The notes beneath the pieces are model-generated. The model searched no databases, was not told the DNA's origin, and was given only the letters and a program-made list of their open reading frames with translations. Position numbers and translations under genes: made by a program. A stretch of 64,000 bases of DNA from OLB9 sp041392785 (lineage in GTDB: Bacteria; Bacteroidota; Bacteroidia; Chitinophagales; Saprospiraceae): contig JAWKLK010000003.1 of assembly GCA_041392785.1 (NCBI GenBank), positions 62,001 to 126,000 of the forward strand, in the 5' to 3' direction. Shown here in pieces: positions 37,225 to 45,594 of this stretch; within the stretch, counting starts at the first letter, position 1; the number at the start of each line of letters is the position of its first letter.

Positions 37225-37511
37225 TTTGGACGGAAAACGCTGAAACACATTTAGAAGCTATTCTTCGTTATTGGAGTGAAAGAAATGAATCTAGTTTTTA
37301 TTCACAGAAGCTTTACAATTTGTTTCAAAAAGAGCTTGATGTTTTAACAAGATATCCAGAAGCAGGAGCAAAAACAACTAACGATTTGATACGAAAAAAG
37401 ACTGTAAGAGACTATTTTATATATTATAATTTTGATGACAAAGTACTAACAGTATTGGGACTTGTTGATATGAGAAGAAATCCAAATTTCATAAAAACAT
37501 TTGAAAAATAA
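37209..37511 (+). CDS. RelE/ParE-family toxin
   Basis: 100 residues of the RelE/ParE fold: IVWTENAETHLEAILRYWSER at the start, YPEAGAKT in the middle, and the basic strand RDYFIYYNFDD then VLGLVDMRRNP at the end. ParE members poison gyrase and RelE members cleave mRNA; which applies is not decided. Neutralised by the 78-residue product of the overlapping gene. Confidence 0.85.
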   Translation: MALKIVWTENAETHLEAILRYWSERNESSFYSQKLYNLFQKELDVLTRYPEAGAKTTNDLIRKKTVRDYFIYYNFDDKVLTVLGLVDMRRNPNFIKTFEK

Positions 37512-37519
37512 AGAATCAC

Positions 37520-37590
37520 GAAGCCATAACACAGTATAGAACGACATTTTTGCTATCGCATAAAAAGTCATGAACATAAAACGTTCTAGG
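37520..37590 (+). repeat. attC-like site 3 (end of toxin-antitoxin cassette)
   Basis: 71 bp. Inner core GAAGCCATAAC resembles the complement of the cassette's 5' end (GTTAGGCT). Stem GACATTTTTGC/GCATAAAAAGTC around a TATC loop; outer core GTTCTAGG at 37583-37590. Confidence 0.65.
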
Positions 37591-37947
37591 CACTTCTACC
37601 TTTTTCCCAAGTCAAAAATAATTTCCCAGCCTCACGTTCGTTGAAAATTGTGTAAAATTATAAAAGGAATAAATTTGCTGTATATATAGTATTGATTATC
37701 TACGACTTAGCGAATATTAGTAAAACTAAAAGAGAAAGCAAAACCAGAATTAGAGAGATGAATAGGACAAAGTAGGTTGTTTCATATCGAAAGAGATGAA
37801 CAAATCGAACGCTTTAATTGCGGACAACCGTAGAATAGAGTGTGCGTCGGCTAGACAGATTGATGGGAACTGTAGATTACCAAAATTCTTTGAGAAAAAG
37901 ATATAAAAACGGAAAGTTGATATATATTTGTGGAGCATATAAATAAG
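37590..37947 (+). repeat. Promoter/attI-like unit, copy 3
   Basis: 358 bp, starting GCACTTCTACCTTTTTCCC and ending AATAAG^TT (G at 37947). -7 box TATATTTG at 37923-37930. About nine in ten positions match copy 1 over their common part by eye. Confidence 0.75.
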
Positions 37948-37968
37948 TTATCTGGAACTAAAAAATAA

Positions 37969-39006
37969 ATGAAGAAGTATTTTACATCACAATCCTTTAA
38001 AGAACACGTTGTTCGTCGCTCTAATTATGAGATGAAGAGACGAAGGCCACAATACAAGAAAAAGAAAGCATTTAAAAAACAACTATTAAGACTAAATAAG
38101 GACATTATATATAAACATCAAGGTGTAAAAGAATATTATAAAGAAATTATTGAAGCCCCACATGAATTTTCATTTATTGAAAATACGGAAAATATTTTGC
38201 GTTATTTAAATAAGGCTCACAAAAAATTGAAAAATGATATAGGTGTTTTTTTCGATCTTCAAAATATTAAAAGTGTGACATCTGACTCAGTAGCTGTTTT
38301 GTTAGCACATATTGATGACAAGGAATTTACAGGAACATCTACCGTTGAAGGAAATTACCCTAAAGATAAAAGCCTTCAAAAATATTTTGTAAATTCAGGA
38401 TTGCATAATTTTGTTAAAACCTCAGTTAATGGAGACACTGGATTAAATGTTCTACATAAAGAATCACATATTAAAGTAAAACCTGAGCTAGCGCATCACG
38501 CTTGTTTAAATCTCTTAAATCACTGTAATGTGAGTTTTGATGATCTAGAACCAATCTATAACATTATTATTGAATGTATGCAAAATACTAATAACCATGC
38601 TAGTTTAAACTTAGAGTGTAAATATAGATGGTGGTTACTTTCATTTTTTGATGATGATGATTGTTCTACATCATATACATTTTTAGATCTCGGAGTTGGC
38701 ATTTTTGATAGTCTTGTAGTTAAAGATTTTATTAACAGAAACCTACATAAATTTGGAATTGTATCAAATGAAAAATTAGCTTCATTACTTTTGAAAGGTC
38801 AAATTCAATCAAGAATTGAAAAAGATAATAATATTAGGGGCAAAGGTATTAAACAAATTCTTAAGTATTCTAAATTGGAATTATTTGAGTCTTTTTTCCT
38901 AGTATCTAATAATATTCATATTAATTTAAAATCGGAACATATAACACTTTTAAGTGAAAATTTTAGTGGAACATTATATTATTGGAAAATAAAAAAAATA
39001 TCATGA
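37969..39006 (+). CDS. STAS-like plus GHKL-ATPase protein
   Basis: 345 residues. A strongly basic N-terminus (MKRRRPQYKKKKAFKK, 22-37) leads to a STAS-like segment (IGVFFDLQNIKSVTSDSVAVLLAH, 91-114) and a GHKL ATPase domain: N-box IIECMQNTNNHA (200-211), G1 box DLGVGI (240-245) and G2 box RGKGIKQI (290-297). No phospho-accepting histidine, so anti-sigma-kinase-like or another ATP switch. The next gene overlaps by 4 bp (ATGA) and encodes a STAS-like partner, recalling RsbW/RsbV partner switching. Function is inference; the three-gene layout in one cassette is seen directly. Confidence 0.75.
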   Translation: MKKYFTSQSFKEHVVRRSNYEMKRRRPQYKKKKAFKKQLLRLNKDIIYKHQGVKEYYKEIIEAPHEFSFIENTENILRYLNKAHKKLKNDIGVFFDLQNIKSVTSDSVAVLLAHIDDKEFTGTSTVEGNYPKDKSLQKYFVNSGLHNFVKTSVNGDTGLNVLHKESHIKVKPELAHHACLNLLNHCNVSFDDLEPIYNIIIECMQNTNNHASLNLECKYRWWLLSFFDDDDCSTSYTFLDLGVGIFDSLVVKDFINRNLHKFGIVSNEKLASLLLKGQIQSRIEKDNNIRGKGIKQILKYSKLELFESFFLVSNNIHINLKSEHITLLSENFSGTLYYWKIKKIS

Positions 39007-39332
39007 GTGATTACATAATTAATATTTCTGAAGATTTTTCTCGGAATCCAGGTGCAAGATACATTTCTGATGGTAAATATTCAGGTGAAGCATTTTTAAA
39101 TGACATCTTAGAGCCTACGTTTTTAAAAGCAAAATCTGAAAATGTAAAATTGAGAATATTACTAGACAATGTTATTGGATATCCAGCATCGTTTGTATCT
39201 GGTTCCTTTGGAGTTCTATCATTAAAGTATGGTTCTGAAATTGTTTTGAATCATATTGTATTAGAATCCGAATTGAATCCTGCAAGAGTAGAGAAAATTA
39301 TTTATGAAATCCAAAACCCTACATCAAAATGA
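39003..39332 (+). CDS. STAS-like protein (DUF4325)
   Basis: About 109 residues from ATG 39003, whose ATGA overlaps the stop of the ATPase gene; an in-frame ATG at 38982 is possible but less likely. Signature LDNVIGYPASFVSGSFGVLSLKYG is typical of DUF4325/STAS-like proteins found next to ATPases. Overlaps the next gene by 4 bp too, so the three proteins are made together. Confidence 0.75.
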   Translation: MSDYIINISEDFSRNPGARYISDGKYSGEAFLNDILEPTFLKAKSENVKLRILLDNVIGYPASFVSGSFGVLSLKYGSEIVLNHIVLESELNPARVEKIIYEIQNPTSK

Positions 39333-39913
39333 GCAAATTAAGTATTATAATATCTATTATCATTGCAATAGTATTTTTTATAATCGGAATTATTGTTGAT
39401 AATATTCCATATTTTACTTTGTCCAATGAGTTTGAGCTAGATGATTTACTTTCAATTTTAATTACAATAATAATTGCAATATCAATACCTCTATATCTTC
39501 AAAAATGGCAAGAAAATCAAAGGACTTTGAAGGATTTAGTAATTGATGATATACGAGAGTTGTTAAAAATAAATGATGAAATAGCAAGTAAGATTTCAAA
39601 TTGTAAATCTTCTGGTATAATAAATAATGATGACAGGAAAATAGTTATAGAATCATTTGATAAAATAGATAGGAAAATAGCAATTTTACAATCTCAGATT
39701 CAAGAAAATTATCCCAACAAATCATCAGGTCATCTTTTATCAATTCAAACAATAAGTAGAGAATATTGGTCAAATACAACTGGAGATGAATTAATGAAAA
39801 ACCAGACTAATCCCTCTGTTTTTAGCCAGAATTATTATGATAAATTTAGATTGCATTCGGACAAATTTGAAAAGGAATTGAAATTATTTGCGCATAGAGT
39901 TAATAAATATTAA
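39329..39913 (+). CDS. Two-helix membrane protein of the ATPase/STAS cassette
   Basis: 194 residues. Two membrane segments (about 5-27 and 42-57), then a cytoplasmic helical part of about 135 residues (LQKWQENQRTLKDLVIDDIRELLK and onward). No family recognised. Its ATG overlaps the STAS-like stop (ATGA), so it is a third component, possibly a membrane effector or receptor. Confidence 0.6.
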   Translation: MSKLSIIISIIIAIVFFIIGIIVDNIPYFTLSNEFELDDLLSILITIIIAISIPLYLQKWQENQRTLKDLVIDDIRELLKINDEIASKISNCKSSGIINNDDRKIVIESFDKIDRKIAILQSQIQENYPNKSSGHLLSIQTISREYWSNTTGDELMKNQTNPSVFSQNYYDKFRLHSDKFEKELKLFAHRVNKY

Positions 39914-39916
39914 AGC

Positions 39917-39989
39917 TCCAGATAACAACGGCTATGATGTACAGCTTCCCTATCGGTCATCCGTCACATAGCCTTGGGCGTTATGTAGG
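39917..39989 (+). repeat. attC-like site 4
   Basis: 73 bp. Inner core TCCAGATAAC at 39917-39926 is the exact complement of the cassette's 5' end GTTATCTGGA (37947-37956). Stem AACGGCTATG/CATAGCCTTGGG; outer core GTTATGTAGG at 39980-39989. Very close in form to Vibrio attC sites (TAACAA...GGGCGTTA). Confidence 0.85.
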
Positions 39990-40001
39990 ATGAAAAATAA
40001 A

Positions 40002-40033
40002 TTTGCAAAAATTACCAAATATTGGTAACTTTG
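40002..40033 (+). promoter_or_regulatory. Promoter and operator of the parDE cassette
   Basis: TTTG at 40002-40005, 20 bp, TAACTTTG at 40026-40033: an ideal Bacteroidota promoter. The inverted repeat TTACCAA-ATA-TTGGTAA (40012-40028) sits between the boxes and covers the -7 box, a good place for ParD autorepression. Confidence 0.6.
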
Positions 40034-40048
40034 TACTAAAATAGAAAA

Positions 40049-40300
40049 ATGGGCAAAAATACATCAATATCCTTGGGAAATCATTTTGAAGAATTTGTTC
40101 AATCAAGAATATGTGAAGGAAGATATACAAATGCAAGTGAAGTGATTAGAGCTGGGTTAAGATTATTAGAAGAAGAAGAACAAAAGTTTTATGCTTTACG
40201 AAAGGCAATCCAAGATGGAATTGACAGTGGAATAGCAGAAGATTTCGACCCGAAAACACATCTAAAGGAATTGAAACGAAGAAAAAAGGTCAATGGCTAA
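40049..40300 (+). CDS. parD: ParD-family antitoxin
   Basis: 83 residues. Ribbon-helix-helix N-terminus (TSISLGNHFEEFVQSRICEGRYTNASEVIRAGLRLLEEEE) is diagnostic of CopG/ParD-type antitoxins; the acidic tail binds ParE. Overlaps parE by 8 bp and probably represses its own promoter at the palindrome just upstream. Confidence 0.92.
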   Translation: MGKNTSISLGNHFEEFVQSRICEGRYTNASEVIRAGLRLLEEEEQKFYALRKAIQDGIDSGIAEDFDPKTHLKELKRRKKVNG

Positions 40301-40595
40301 GATTAATTTTACTAAAAAAGCCAAGATTGACTTAGAAGAAATATGGGAATATACTTATGAAACTTGGTCAGAAAAACAAGCTGATAAATATTATAATGAA
40401 CTTATTGAAAAATGCCAAGAAATAAAAAAAGATTTTAAACAAGGCAAAGACTATTCAACACTGTTCCCAAATTTGAAAGGTTATAAAGTTAGCAATCACA
40501 TTATATTTTACAGGCTATTGGATAAAGGTAAAACAATTGAAATAGCAAGAATTCTACACGAGAAAATGGATCACAAAAAACACCTAAATGAATGA
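40293..40595 (+). CDS. parE: ParE-family toxin
   Basis: 100 residues: FTKKAKIDLEEIWEYTYETWSEKQADKYYNELI is the typical ParE start, with SNHIIFYRLLD and IEIARILHEKMDH at the end. Family members inhibit gyrase. Paired with the overlapping parD; the two fill one cassette. Confidence 0.92.
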   Translation: MAKINFTKKAKIDLEEIWEYTYETWSEKQADKYYNELIEKCQEIKKDFKQGKDYSTLFPNLKGYKVSNHIIFYRLLDKGKTIEIARILHEKMDHKKHLNE

Positions 40596-40600
40596 ATCAC

Positions 40601-40674
40601 CCTACATAACAACGGCTTTGAAGAACAGATTTCGCTATCGCTTCATCCATCAAATAGCCTGGACATTATGTGCA
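40601..40674 (+). repeat. attC-like site 5
   Basis: 74 bp. Inner core CCTACATAAC at 40601-40610 exactly complements the parDE cassette's 5' end GTTATGTAGG. Stem ACGGCTTTGA/TCAAATAGCC; outer core ATTATGTGC at 40666-40674 (A in place of the usual G before TT). Confidence 0.85.
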
Positions 40675-41030
40675 CTTCTACATTTTTCCCAAGCCAAAAA
40701 TAATTTCCCAGCCTCACGTTCGTTGAAAATTGTGTAAAATTATAAAAGGAGTAAATTTTCTGTATATAAAGTATTGATTATCTACGACTTAGCGAATATT
40801 AGTAAGAACTAAAAGAGATAGCAAAATCAGAACTAGAGAGAGTAAAAGGACAAAGTAGATTGTCAACTTTCGAAAGAGATGTACAAATCGAACGCTTTAA
40901 TTACTGAAAACAGGAGAGTAGATAGTGCGTCGGCTAGACTGATTGATGGGAACTGTAGATTACCAAAATTCTTTTAGAAAATGCGATAAAAATGGAAAGT
41001 TGATATATATTTGTGGAGCTTATAATTAAG
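40673..41030 (+). repeat. Promoter/attI-like unit, copy 4
   Basis: 358 bp from GCACTTCTACATTTTTCCC to AATTAAG^TT (G at 41030). -7 box TATATTTG at 41006-41013. Confidence 0.75.
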
Positions 41031-41064
41031 TTCTCAGTAATTATTAACAATTATGTGATATATA

Positions 41065-41958
41065 ATGGAGAAAATAATTTTACTTTTTTTAATGATGGTA
41101 AACTGTTATAGTAGACCAAACCGAGTTCCAGACAATACAGGAACTTGTATTGAAACAATCACCAAAAATGAAGTTGTTAGTAAAGACGAATTTTTAAAAT
41201 GTATTAATGAACTAAAAATTGATACAATGTCCAGTGAAGCTTTTATACGGCTTACAGGTTTCTGGAATTCAAAATTAACCACGGTTATAGATCGGTTAGA
41301 ACATTTAAGTTTCCAACCACCAAACATTGAATATTACGATTTCAAAGATGAACCAAAAAATGTACATAGACTTCGTGCTGTTAAGGAAATTCTTAGAAGT
41401 TTAATCAATAATCAAAGGATTAAAGATGAAGTTTTTATTAAAGTTTTCGAAAATGATAATAGCCAAAAAATTCAAAGTTTTTTACTATGTAACAAAACAA
41501 AACATTCCAGTAATCTACAGGATTTTTTATATACATATGCAATAAGGGATTCAAATCAATATTCTGCACAATATAGTTTGCGCGATCAAATATTTGATGC
41601 ATTATTATTAAGAAATGACACTACTAAATACATTGATCAAGTTCTGCTATATTATTCTTCAAAAGAACCAAAAAATTTAGATATAAAAATTATGAGATAT
41701 GTAGGCTCAAATCGCATCGATATTATTTCAGCAGAAAGTAAAAATAGGTTAATTGATGTTCTTTCAGAGCAAGTATTTAAAGTATCTTCAAATGAAGAAA
41801 AATCATTAGATAATAAATTACTCGCAATTGATAGACTTCTATCAAATAGATCAAACTTGACTAGTAGATTTGATTCATTAAGAAAACTTTTGAATTCAAA
41901 TCGTAAAAAAGCTTATGAGCAATTAAAATATGAAGTTGAAACAAGAAAAAACTACTGA
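41065..41958 (+). CDS. Predicted lipoprotein, unknown function
   Basis: 297 residues. The short N-terminus MEKIILLFLMMVNC fits a lipobox with Cys14. The rest is helical and polar (VIDRLEHLSF, LRAVKEILRSLIN, LLAIDRLLSN), perhaps repeat-like. No family recognised. Only gene of its cassette; its stop codon lies inside the attC inner core (TGA in ACTGAGAAC). Confidence 0.55.
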   Translation: MEKIILLFLMMVNCYSRPNRVPDNTGTCIETITKNEVVSKDEFLKCINELKIDTMSSEAFIRLTGFWNSKLTTVIDRLEHLSFQPPNIEYYDFKDEPKNVHRLRAVKEILRSLINNQRIKDEVFIKVFENDNSQKIQSFLLCNKTKHSSNLQDFLYTYAIRDSNQYSAQYSLRDQIFDALLLRNDTTKYIDQVLLYYSSKEPKNLDIKIMRYVGSNRIDIISAESKNRLIDVLSEQVFKVSSNEEKSLDNKLLAIDRLLSNRSNLTSRFDSLRKLLNSNRKKAYEQLKYEVETRKNY

Positions 41959-42021
41959 GAACAATGTACATGACGATCATGCTCCTTACGTCGCACGCCG
42001 CATGTACTAGGCGTTGGCTGT
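41954..42021 (+). repeat. attC-like site 6
   Basis: 68 bp. Inner core ACTGAGAAC at 41954-41962 exactly complements the cassette's 5' end GTTCTCAGT. Stem GTACATGACG/CGCCGCATGTAC; outer core GTTGGCTGT at 42013-42021. Confidence 0.85.
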
Positions 42022-42075
42022 CATATTGTGGACGACCCAAAAGGAAAAATTGTTGAACCAATAAAATTAAAAAAG

Positions 42076-42555
42076 ATGAAACGAAACATTTTTATTACGT
42101 CTTGTCTGACAGTAATTCTGCTGACATCTTGTAAAAAAGACGACAATGTAGAACTTTCAAAATCGGACTACATTGTTTTCGGACATTTCTACGGAGAATG
42201 TATGGGAGAACAATGCGTAGAAATTTTCAGGTTGGAACAGGACAAGCTCTTTGAAGACACCAAAGACCAATATCCAAGCAGAGACGCTTTTTATGACGGG
42301 AACTTTGTGCAACTTTCGCAACAAAAATTTAATAATACCAAAGACCTGACAAATTATTTTCCGACAGACTTGCTAAGCGAAACAGACACAGTAATTGGAC
42401 AACCAGACGCAGGAGATTGGGGTGGACTTTATGTGGAATATAACTTTAACGGAGTTAGAAAATTTTGGTTGTTAGACCAAATGAAAAGTAACGTTCCGAC
42501 AAAGTATCATAATTTCATTGACAAGGTAAACGAAAAAATAGGACAACTAAAATAA
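42076..42555 (+). CDS. Small predicted lipoprotein, unknown function
   Basis: 159 residues from MKRNIFITSCLTVILLTSC, a clear signal with lipobox LTSC; an upstream in-frame ATG at 42028 would bury the signal and is rejected. Two cysteines in ECMGEQC and a C-terminal WGGLYVEYNFNGVRKFWLLDQ follow. Unknown family. A group II intron lies right behind the stop, so its attC is almost 2 kb away. Confidence 0.65.
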   Translation: MKRNIFITSCLTVILLTSCKKDDNVELSKSDYIVFGHFYGECMGEQCVEIFRLEQDKLFEDTKDQYPSRDAFYDGNFVQLSQQKFNNTKDLTNYFPTDLLSETDTVIGQPDAGDWGGLYVEYNFNGVRKFWLLDQMKSNVPTKYHNFIDKVNEKIGQLK

Positions 42556-42598
42556 AGTCGAGTAGGCAAAGGGGAATCTCACCCCTAAGCCTCTCTCA

Positions 42599-42632
42599 GA
42601 ACCGTACGTGATAGTCTCCCATCATACGGCTC
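42599..42632 (-). ncRNA. Group II intron domain V
   Basis: 34 nt on the minus strand: GAGCCGTATGATGGGAG, then ACTATCACGTACGGTTC. It forms the catalytic hairpin (GAGCCGTA/TACGGTTC with the conserved AGC near the base). Confidence 0.85.
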
Positions 42633-42648
42633 TTCTTAATCCAAATCT

Positions 42649-43911
42649 TTAAGGTCGAAAGCCTTCATATTGCCAATGTTCAAACAAATTTGGGTAACTC
42701 CGTGACAGGCTTTGCAAATACTTGTATGCATAGCCCCATCGCTGTTTCCTGTACCTTCGGTATTTGTTGCGTATCCATTTCACAAGTCGAACGTGCAGCA
42801 GCCGAAAGACTTTCCGCATCTCGCTCATTCGGAACTTGCCGTAGTAGTTTATCCAGCCTCGTATTTTGAGCTTCAATAGTTCAGCAATCTTACTGATGGG
42901 GAAATGTACCCAACGATGAAAATCCATCATCTTCAACTCGTTTGCTATTCTGCTTCTGCTCTTTTGGCTGATCGCTGGGCTAAATCCTAATTTGATTTTC
43001 CCTCGCTCTTTTACTACTCGTGGCTTGAATGTATAACCTAGAAAGTCAAACTTCTGATACCGCACTTTGAACGGCGGTTGGCGTTTTTGATTGCGGCGGC
43101 AATAGACGATTTTTGACTTCTCTTGATTGAGTTCAAGTTTGCAGTCTTTCATTCGTTGTTTCACCTTTTCCAGCAATCGCAACGCTTCTTTGATGTTTAC
43201 ACAATGTATGACTATGTCATCTGCGTATCGCTCATAGGGTGTGTTCGGACTTACTTTGGTTATCCATTTGTCAAACACTATGTCCAGAAAGATATTGGCT
43301 AGCACAGGACTGATTACTCCGCCTTGTGGAGTGCCTTTGTCTTCTGGGTATTTGTCCGTTCCGTCTGCCAACTGCACAGGAGCTTTTAACCATCTTTCTA
43401 CATACATGAGTATATGTTTCTCATCGGTGTAGTATTTTACTGCTTTCATCAGTAACTCATGGTCAATGTTGTCAAAAAAGCCTTTTATATCCAAATCAAT
43501 GACCCAACTATATTTCATACAGTTTATACGACATTGTTCTATGGCTTCGTGGGCCGATTTGTTCGGTCGGTAGCCATAGCTGCTTGGATGAAAATGTTTG
43601 TCAACAACTGCTTCCAGTTCAGACGCAATCACTTGTTGGGCTACTCTGTCAACTATCGTGGGTATCCCCAATGGTCGCATTTTACCGTCTCCTTTAGGTA
43701 TCAGTACTTGGCGTACAGGCTTCGGAAAGTAGCTCCCACTAGACATCCTATTCCATAAAGGATATAGGTATTTACGTGGGTTTTGAGCTACTTGCTCTAT
43801 GCTTATTCCGTCAACTCCTGACGATCCCTTGTTCGCTTTCACTCGCTTGAAAGCTTCGTTTACCTGCAACCTGCTTATCGGTTGCGATTTGTGTTGTTCA
43901 TCAAAAATCAT
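42649..43911 (-). CDS. ltrA: Group II intron reverse transcriptase/maturase
   Basis: 420 residues. Reverse-transcriptase motifs: IPKGDGKMRPLGIPTIVDRVAQQ (71-93), DLDIKGFFDNIDH, GTPQGGVISP (193-202) and catalytic YADD (229-232). The maturase/X region has RGWINYYGKFRMSEMRK. The end (HWQYEGFRP) shows no HNH endonuclease domain. It splices its own intron and drives retrohoming. Confidence 0.95.
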   Translation of the reverse strand: MIFDEQHKSQPISRLQVNEAFKRVKANKGSSGVDGISIEQVAQNPRKYLYPLWNRMSSGSYFPKPVRQVLIPKGDGKMRPLGIPTIVDRVAQQVIASELEAVVDKHFHPSSYGYRPNKSAHEAIEQCRINCMKYSWVIDLDIKGFFDNIDHELLMKAVKYYTDEKHILMYVERWLKAPVQLADGTDKYPEDKGTPQGGVISPVLANIFLDIVFDKWITKVSPNTPYERYADDIVIHCVNIKEALRLLEKVKQRMKDCKLELNQEKSKIVYCRRNQKRQPPFKVRYQKFDFLGYTFKPRVVKERGKIKLGFSPAISQKSRSRIANELKMMDFHRWVHFPISKIAELLKLKIRGWINYYGKFRMSEMRKVFRLLHVRLVKWIRNKYRRYRKQRWGYAYKYLQSLSRSYPNLFEHWQYEGFRP

Positions 43912-44592
43912 CCTTAAAATTCATTTAAGTTGTTATACAATAAATCAACTGACTAAGTGAAGTCCTTCGCTCGTCTCGCATTTCTACGCGACTCTCTTGG
44001 GTATTACCGCTACTACGACTTCATCCGCCACAGTGTAGGAGCTTCGCTACTTTCTGCCTTTTCCATTCGGATTCCCAGCATTTTTGCTTCTCATCTCCTA
44101 CCCTGTTTCTCCTGTTCCTTATCGAAGCCCAGACTCAGGTCTTGCCCTCTTAATGCCGTGTGCCGTGTAGCCAGTAAATCAGGTGGCCGCTACACTCTGT
44201 CTCTTGGGGTCGCTCGCCCCCTTGATTTTGACACAGTAAAGGTTATTTTCGACATGTCTATAAGGGTTCACTTGCGTTCAACTCCTGTATCTATACCATA
44301 CAATCACTACTGCTACAATCCAGTATGAACTTGCTTTGACCTTGTCGCTCAATACCTTTGCTCTTTTACAAAAGCACCACAAGGCGGTTTGGAAAATACG
44401 CCTGCACGTCTTATCCGATAGTCCAACATTTAAGTTCTATCTTTTGTGAGACCTCCGTCGTTGCCCTTTTTCTTTGGGGGACAGCTCGTTGCCGATAGCT
44501 CTTAAAGCCTATCATCTTCGATAAAGTTGTGTTACCATTTCAAAGAACTTTATTTATCTTTGTACCCTGTGGTAACGCAGGACACACTACGA

Positions 44593-44729
44593 ACAGCCAA
44601 CACGGGTTTTGCGTCAGGCGGGGTGACGTGCAAACTTGGAGCTTTGTGCTTCTATTTAAGTTCAGTGGTGGTTGACAGTTTTGTGCTCCGAAACTCGCCC
44701 TAACGCAAAACCCGGAACCGTTGTAAGAC
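44593..44729 (+). repeat. attC-like site 7 (137 bp class)
   Basis: Inner core ACAGCCAAC at 44593-44601 exactly complements the lipoprotein cassette's 5' end GTTGGCTGT (42013). Long stem CGGGTTTTGCGT/ACGCAAAACCCG with GGCGGG/CGCCC inside; outer core GTTGTAAGAC at 44720-44729. This proves that the intron entered an existing cassette. A -7 box (TATCTTTG, 44555-44562) lies just before it. Confidence 0.85.
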
Positions 44730-44753
44730 AATAAATTAGAAGAACCTGAATTA

Positions 44754-45185
44754 ATGGATAGTGAATACATAAGGATAAAGGAATGGCCAACTGAGCATGC
44801 ACAGAAGGCATATGATAGCAAAAATTACATAGAAGCAATGCAAGTTCTACATGGCTGGATTGAAAATAAACTTCAAGAATTACTGATACTTACAGGTAGC
44901 ATAGACTTTAAAATGGATTCCTCGAAAACTTGGGATATAGCAAATCAAGTGAGCTATATAAACGCCGCAAGAGTTCTTTTCATTCTTTCACAAATAACCG
45001 AAACTGAATATCAAAAAATTATAAAATTTAATAGTCTTAGAAATCAGATCATCCACAAGGTATTTCATGAGCCATACAAAAAAGCATATAAAGGAATTCC
45101 TAGAGCAGAATATGATAATGTATTTGAGCAAGGAAAGGAATTAGCAGATTTGCTACAGTACAAAACTGAATTAAAAATCGAATAA
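44754..45185 (+). CDS. HEPN-like small protein
   Basis: 143 residues, all helical, no signal. LRNQIIHK contains R96-N-x3-H101, the Rx4-6H motif of HEPN RNases, after helices like ALQVLHGWIENKLQELL. HEPN proteins often act as RNase toxins or defence effectors with a partner antitoxin; none is seen in this cassette, so DUF4145-type non-toxic roles are also open. The family call rests on motif and helix pattern only. Confidence 0.6.
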   Translation: MDSEYIRIKEWPTEHAQKAYDSKNYIEAMQVLHGWIENKLQELLILTGSIDFKMDSSKTWDIANQVSYINAARVLFILSQITETEYQKIIKFNSLRNQIIHKVFHEPYKKAYKGIPRAEYDNVFEQGKELADLLQYKTELKIE

Positions 45186-45188
45186 AAC

Positions 45189-45260
45189 GACTTACGACAA
45201 TGGCTTAAAAATCATAGCTGCCCTGCGGGACAGCAACGCTTTTTAGCCGGGCCGTTAGCA
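45189..45260 (+). repeat. attC-like site 8
   Basis: 72 bp. Inner core GACTTACGAC matches the complement of its cassette's 5' end (GTTGTAAGAC) at 8 of 10. Stem GGCTTAAAAA/CTTTTTAGCC with GCTGCCC/GGGACAGC; outer core GTTAGCA at 45254-45260. Confidence 0.8.
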
Positions 45261-45542
45261 CTTCTACATTTTTCCCAAGCCAAAAATAATTTCCCAGCTT
45301 CAGGTTCATTGAAAATTGTGTAAAATTATAAAAGGAGTAAATTTGCTGTAATATTAAGTATTGATTATCAACAACTTAGCGAATATTAGTAAGAATTAAC
45401 TCGAAACTTTAATTGCGGACAACAGTAGAATAGAGTGTGCGTCGGCTAGACAGATTAATGGGAACAGTAGATTACCAAAATTCTTGGAGAAAAAGCGATA
45501 AAAACGGAAAGTTGATATATATTTGTGGAGCTTATAATTAAG
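45258..45542 (+). repeat. Promoter/attI-like unit, copy 5 (internal deletion)
   Basis: 285 bp; about 75 bp of the middle are absent compared with copies 2-4. -7 box TATATTTG at 45518-45525; ends AATTAAG^TT with G at 45542. Confidence 0.75.
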
Positions 45543-45594
45543 TTACCTGCAACCCTACCAAATACCCTGCAAACATTGAGCAGATAGACAAAAA

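Larger units (their letters stand above)
42557..44545 (-). mobile_element. Group II intron, antisense in a cassette
   Basis: The maturase gene plus intron RNA on the minus strand. The 3' end is set by domain V (42599-42632) and a domain VI hairpin (about 42562-42596, AGGCTTAGGGG/CCCCTTTGCCT), ending ..CTCGAC at about 42557, 2 nt beyond the lipoprotein stop. The 5' end is uncertain (about 44500-44550): no clean GTGYG was found. Domain I-III RNA fills about 43912-44540. It lies between the lipoprotein gene and its attC. Confidence 0.75.

Noticed and set aside
43957..44328. Plus-strand ORF of 123 codons
   Set aside because: It lies antisense to group II intron RNA and shows no protein family; such frames are common in intron domains I-III.
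44754..45185. Antisense ORF at 44540-44821 and others in the hairpins
   Set aside because: It runs across an attC hairpin and the start of the HEPN gene; an artefact of the palindrome.
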